The notes beneath the pieces were generated by a model. It searched no databases and was not told where the DNA came from. It saw only the letters and a program-made list of their open reading frames with translations. This document shows positions 5,208-6,725 of a stretch of 6,725 nucleotides of DNA, piece after piece. Each line of letters opens with the position of its first letter. Position 1 is the stretch's first letter. Both the position numbers and the translations under genes were made by a program. The stretch spans positions 1-6,725 of the forward strand of contig DXGD01000490.1 of assembly GCA_019114115.1 (NCBI GenBank), in the 5' to 3' direction. The stretch is from Candidatus Nesterenkonia stercoripullorum (GTDB lineage: Bacteria; Actinomycetota; Actinomycetes; Actinomycetales; Micrococcaceae).

Positions 5208-6377
5208 TCAACGCAGGAGGTCCGTGGAGACCGTCTCTCGCAGGATCTCCGAGGTCCCCCCGAAGATGGTCATCAGCCGCACCGCGAGATAGGCCTGAGC
5301 GACCGGGTACTCCAGGATGTACCCGTAACCGCCGTGCAGCTGAAGGCAGGCGTCGACCAGCTCCTTCGTCCGCTCCGTGGCCCAGAGCTTCGCCTTCGAG
5401 GCCCCGGCGACGTCGAGCGTCCCGGCGTTGAACCGCGTCACGGCGTGGGCGATGTAGTGCTGGCTCGCCTCGAGGCTGACCTGCAGGTCAGCCATCTGGA
5501 AGCGGGAGTTCTGGAACTGCCCGACCACGCTGCCGAACGCCTCGCGCTCCCCGATGTACTCACGCGTCTGCCTCAGCACTTCGGCGGCGACGACGACGGC
5601 CGAGGCCGCCACCGCGAGCCGGCCCTGCGGGAGGATCGCCTTGGCGTACTCGAGCCCGCGGCCCTCCTCGCCGATCAGGTTCTGCGCCGGGACGCGGACC
5701 TCGGAGAAGAACAGCTCCGCGGTGTCGGAAGCTTTCAGGCCCATCTTGTCCAGCTGCCGGCCGACGTCGTACCCTTCCGACTTCTCCACCAGGAACAGGC
5801 TGAATGACCGCTCCTCGCCGCGCGCGGAGGCTCCCCGCCCCGGGCCGCCGTCGGTGCGGGCGAGCACGAGCGCGCCGTCGCCGGAGATGCCGTTGCCGAT
5901 GAAGGTCTTCTGCCCTGAGATCAGATAGTCCTCGCCGTCCCGCACCGCCTTGGTGCGGACCGCCCGGAGATCCGAGCCCGCGCCGGGCTCGGTGAACGCG
6001 ACCGAGGAGACGAAGCTGGCGTCCATGAACCGCGGCAGCCACCGCTGCTGCTGCTCCGGGGACCCGAAGCGCAGCAGCGCGGGGAGCACCCAGTCGTCGT
6101 GCAGGTGCAGTGCCAGCGCGACGCCGAGGGCGTCCGCCCTGGCCAGCTCCTCGTCGATGATCATGCGGAAGCGGTAGTCGGTGAGGCCCATCCCCCCATG
6201 CTGCTCGCCGATGGCGAGCCCTAGCAGGCCGTTCTCAGCAGCGGCCTGCCACATGGCGCGATCGATCATGTGCGCCTCGTCCCAGCGCCGGTAGTGCGGG
6301 GTGACCTCTCGCGCGACGAACTCCCGGACGACCTCGCGGAACTCCTCGTGAATCTCCTCGTAGAACCCGTGGAACAT
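5208..6377 (-). CDS. Acyl-CoA dehydrogenase, LCAD-like, with atypical active site
   Basis: This 389-residue protein is full length for the acyl-CoA dehydrogenase family, which oxidises acyl-CoA thioesters to 2-enoyl-CoA with FAD and passes electrons to ETF. The helical N-terminal domain covers about 1-120. The beta domain follows with the flavin motif FTEPGAGSD (128-136) and YLISGQKTFIGNG (151-163). The C-terminal helical domain has REAFG (278-282) and LQLHGGYGYILEYP (345-358). Overall wording resembles mammalian long-chain acyl-CoA dehydrogenase. At the helix-G site, where LCAD has LPQERL with the catalytic glutamate, this protein has LPQGRL (G252). At the alternative MCAD/SCAD site it has IFGGTSEI (G373), so no canonical catalytic base is visible. 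ATG at 6377 directly follows the TAG of the upstream gene, and AGAGGGA about 8 bases before the ATG is a good ribosome binding site inside that gene. Confidence 0.92.
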   Translation of the reverse strand: MFHGFYEEIHEEFREVVREFVAREVTPHYRRWDEAHMIDRAMWQAAAENGLLGLAIGEQHGGMGLTDYRFRMIIDEELARADALGVALALHLHDDWVLPALLRFGSPEQQQRWLPRFMDASFVSSVAFTEPGAGSDLRAVRTKAVRDGEDYLISGQKTFIGNGISGDGALVLARTDGGPGRGASARGEERSFSLFLVEKSEGYDVGRQLDKMGLKASDTAELFFSEVRVPAQNLIGEEGRGLEYAKAILPQGRLAVAASAVVVAAEVLRQTREYIGEREAFGSVVGQFQNSRFQMADLQVSLEASQHYIAHAVTRFNAGTLDVAGASKAKLWATERTKELVDACLQLHGGYGYILEYPVAQAYLAVRLMTIFGGTSEILRETVSTDLLR

Positions 6378-6725
6378 CTACCGTATCCCTCTCGCACTGG
6401 GCAGCGTGGCGGCGTAGCGGTGCAGGATCCGCTGCGCCTGCTTGATCACCGGGGCGTCGATCATCTTCCCGCGGAAGGTGAAGGCGCCGACCCCTTCCAG
6501 GTCCGGCATGGGAGCGCCGGACGCTCGGCCTCCGGCGGTGCGGCCCACCTGGCTGCCGCCACGCTCCTCACAGGCTGCAGTGAGGCCCTTCGCCCACTCC
6601 ACGTCCTCATCTGTGGGGGTGTAGGCGCCCCGCACGATACCTGCCTGATCAGGGTGGATGCAGGCCTTCGCGATGAAGCCCATAGCGCAGGCATCAGCGG
6701 CCTCATCGGCGAGGATATGACTCCC
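6378..6725 (-). CDS. HpcH/HpaI aldolase / citrate lyase beta (CitE)-like family protein, C-terminal end (partial)
   Basis: The last 115 residues of a gene that enters from the right edge on the minus strand; an ATG at 6683 is internal because the frame is open to the window end. The segment MGFIAKACIHPDQ (15-27) and the closing GKMIDAPVIKQAQRIL (86-101) are the paired C-terminal signatures of CitE-like lyases (family pattern GFxGKxxIHPxQ and DGxMIDxP). These enzymes cleave or form beta-hydroxyacyl-CoA thioesters such as citramalyl-, malyl- or HMG-CoA with Mg2+. The catalytic Arg and Glu ligands lie outside the window, so the substrate is open. Between the two signatures is a Gly/Ser/Ala/Arg-rich stretch (about 55-74) that seems longer than in typical members. 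The stop abuts the acyl-CoA dehydrogenase ATG, showing one operon. Confidence 0.87.
   Translation of the reverse strand, partial: GSHILADEAADACAMGFIAKACIHPDQAGIVRGAYTPTDEDVEWAKGLTAACEERGGSQVGRTAGGRASGAPMPDLEGVGAFTFRGKMIDAPVIKQAQRILHRYAATLPSARGIR

Overview
The window is about 70% GC, and its coding signal, short gene spacing and GTG starts fit a high-GC actinomycete. The gene content (a GH65 phosphorylase, a YnfM-like exporter with a LysR regulator, a carboxypeptidase G2-like M20 peptidase, RibD-C/DHFR-like reductases and an acyl-CoA dehydrogenase with a CitE-like lyase) suits Actinomycetota, perhaps Micrococcales. The genus is not resolvable from this sequence. There are eight protein genes, two of them cut by the window edges. 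No RNA genes, insertion sequences or CRISPR were seen.

Layout: (1) 1-336, plus strand: the 3' end of a glycoside hydrolase family 65 phosphorylase-type gene. (2) 365-2843, minus strand: a GTG-started 12-TM MFS transporter followed after 40 bp by an M20 metallopeptidase, probably one operon. (3) 2844-2914: a 71-bp, AT-richer divergent promoter region, where both flanking genes have an actinobacterial TANNNT -10 element placed for leaderless or near-leaderless transcription. (4) 2915-3853, plus strand: a LysR-type regulator, the likely controller of the transporter/peptidase operon. (5) 3861-4999, minus strand: two RibD_C/DHFR-fold genes overlapping by one base (TGATG). (6) 5000-5207: a non-coding gap with a perfect hairpin, a GC palindrome and three tandem copies of a 13-bp element. 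(7) 5208-6725, minus strand: an acyl-CoA dehydrogenase abutting the 3' end of a CitE/HpcH-family lyase gene with no spacer (TAG|ATG).

How they may work together: the LysR/MFS pair has the same divergent arrangement as E. coli ynfL/ynfM, and here the transporter is followed by a peptidase resembling glutamate carboxypeptidase, suggesting an effector-induced transport-plus-hydrolysis unit. The DHFR-like pair looks like a separate NAD(P)H-dependent reductase operon. The CitE-like lyase and the acyl-CoA dehydrogenase look like the end of a CoA-thioester catabolic operon, resembling branched-chain amino acid or dicarboxyl-CoA degradation clusters of actinobacteria.

The most unusual observations are two. 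The LCAD-like acyl-CoA dehydrogenase has glycine at both places where the family normally carries its catalytic glutamate. There is also a 13-bp tandem repeat in the only sizeable intergenic gap. No clearly new multi-gene system is evident.
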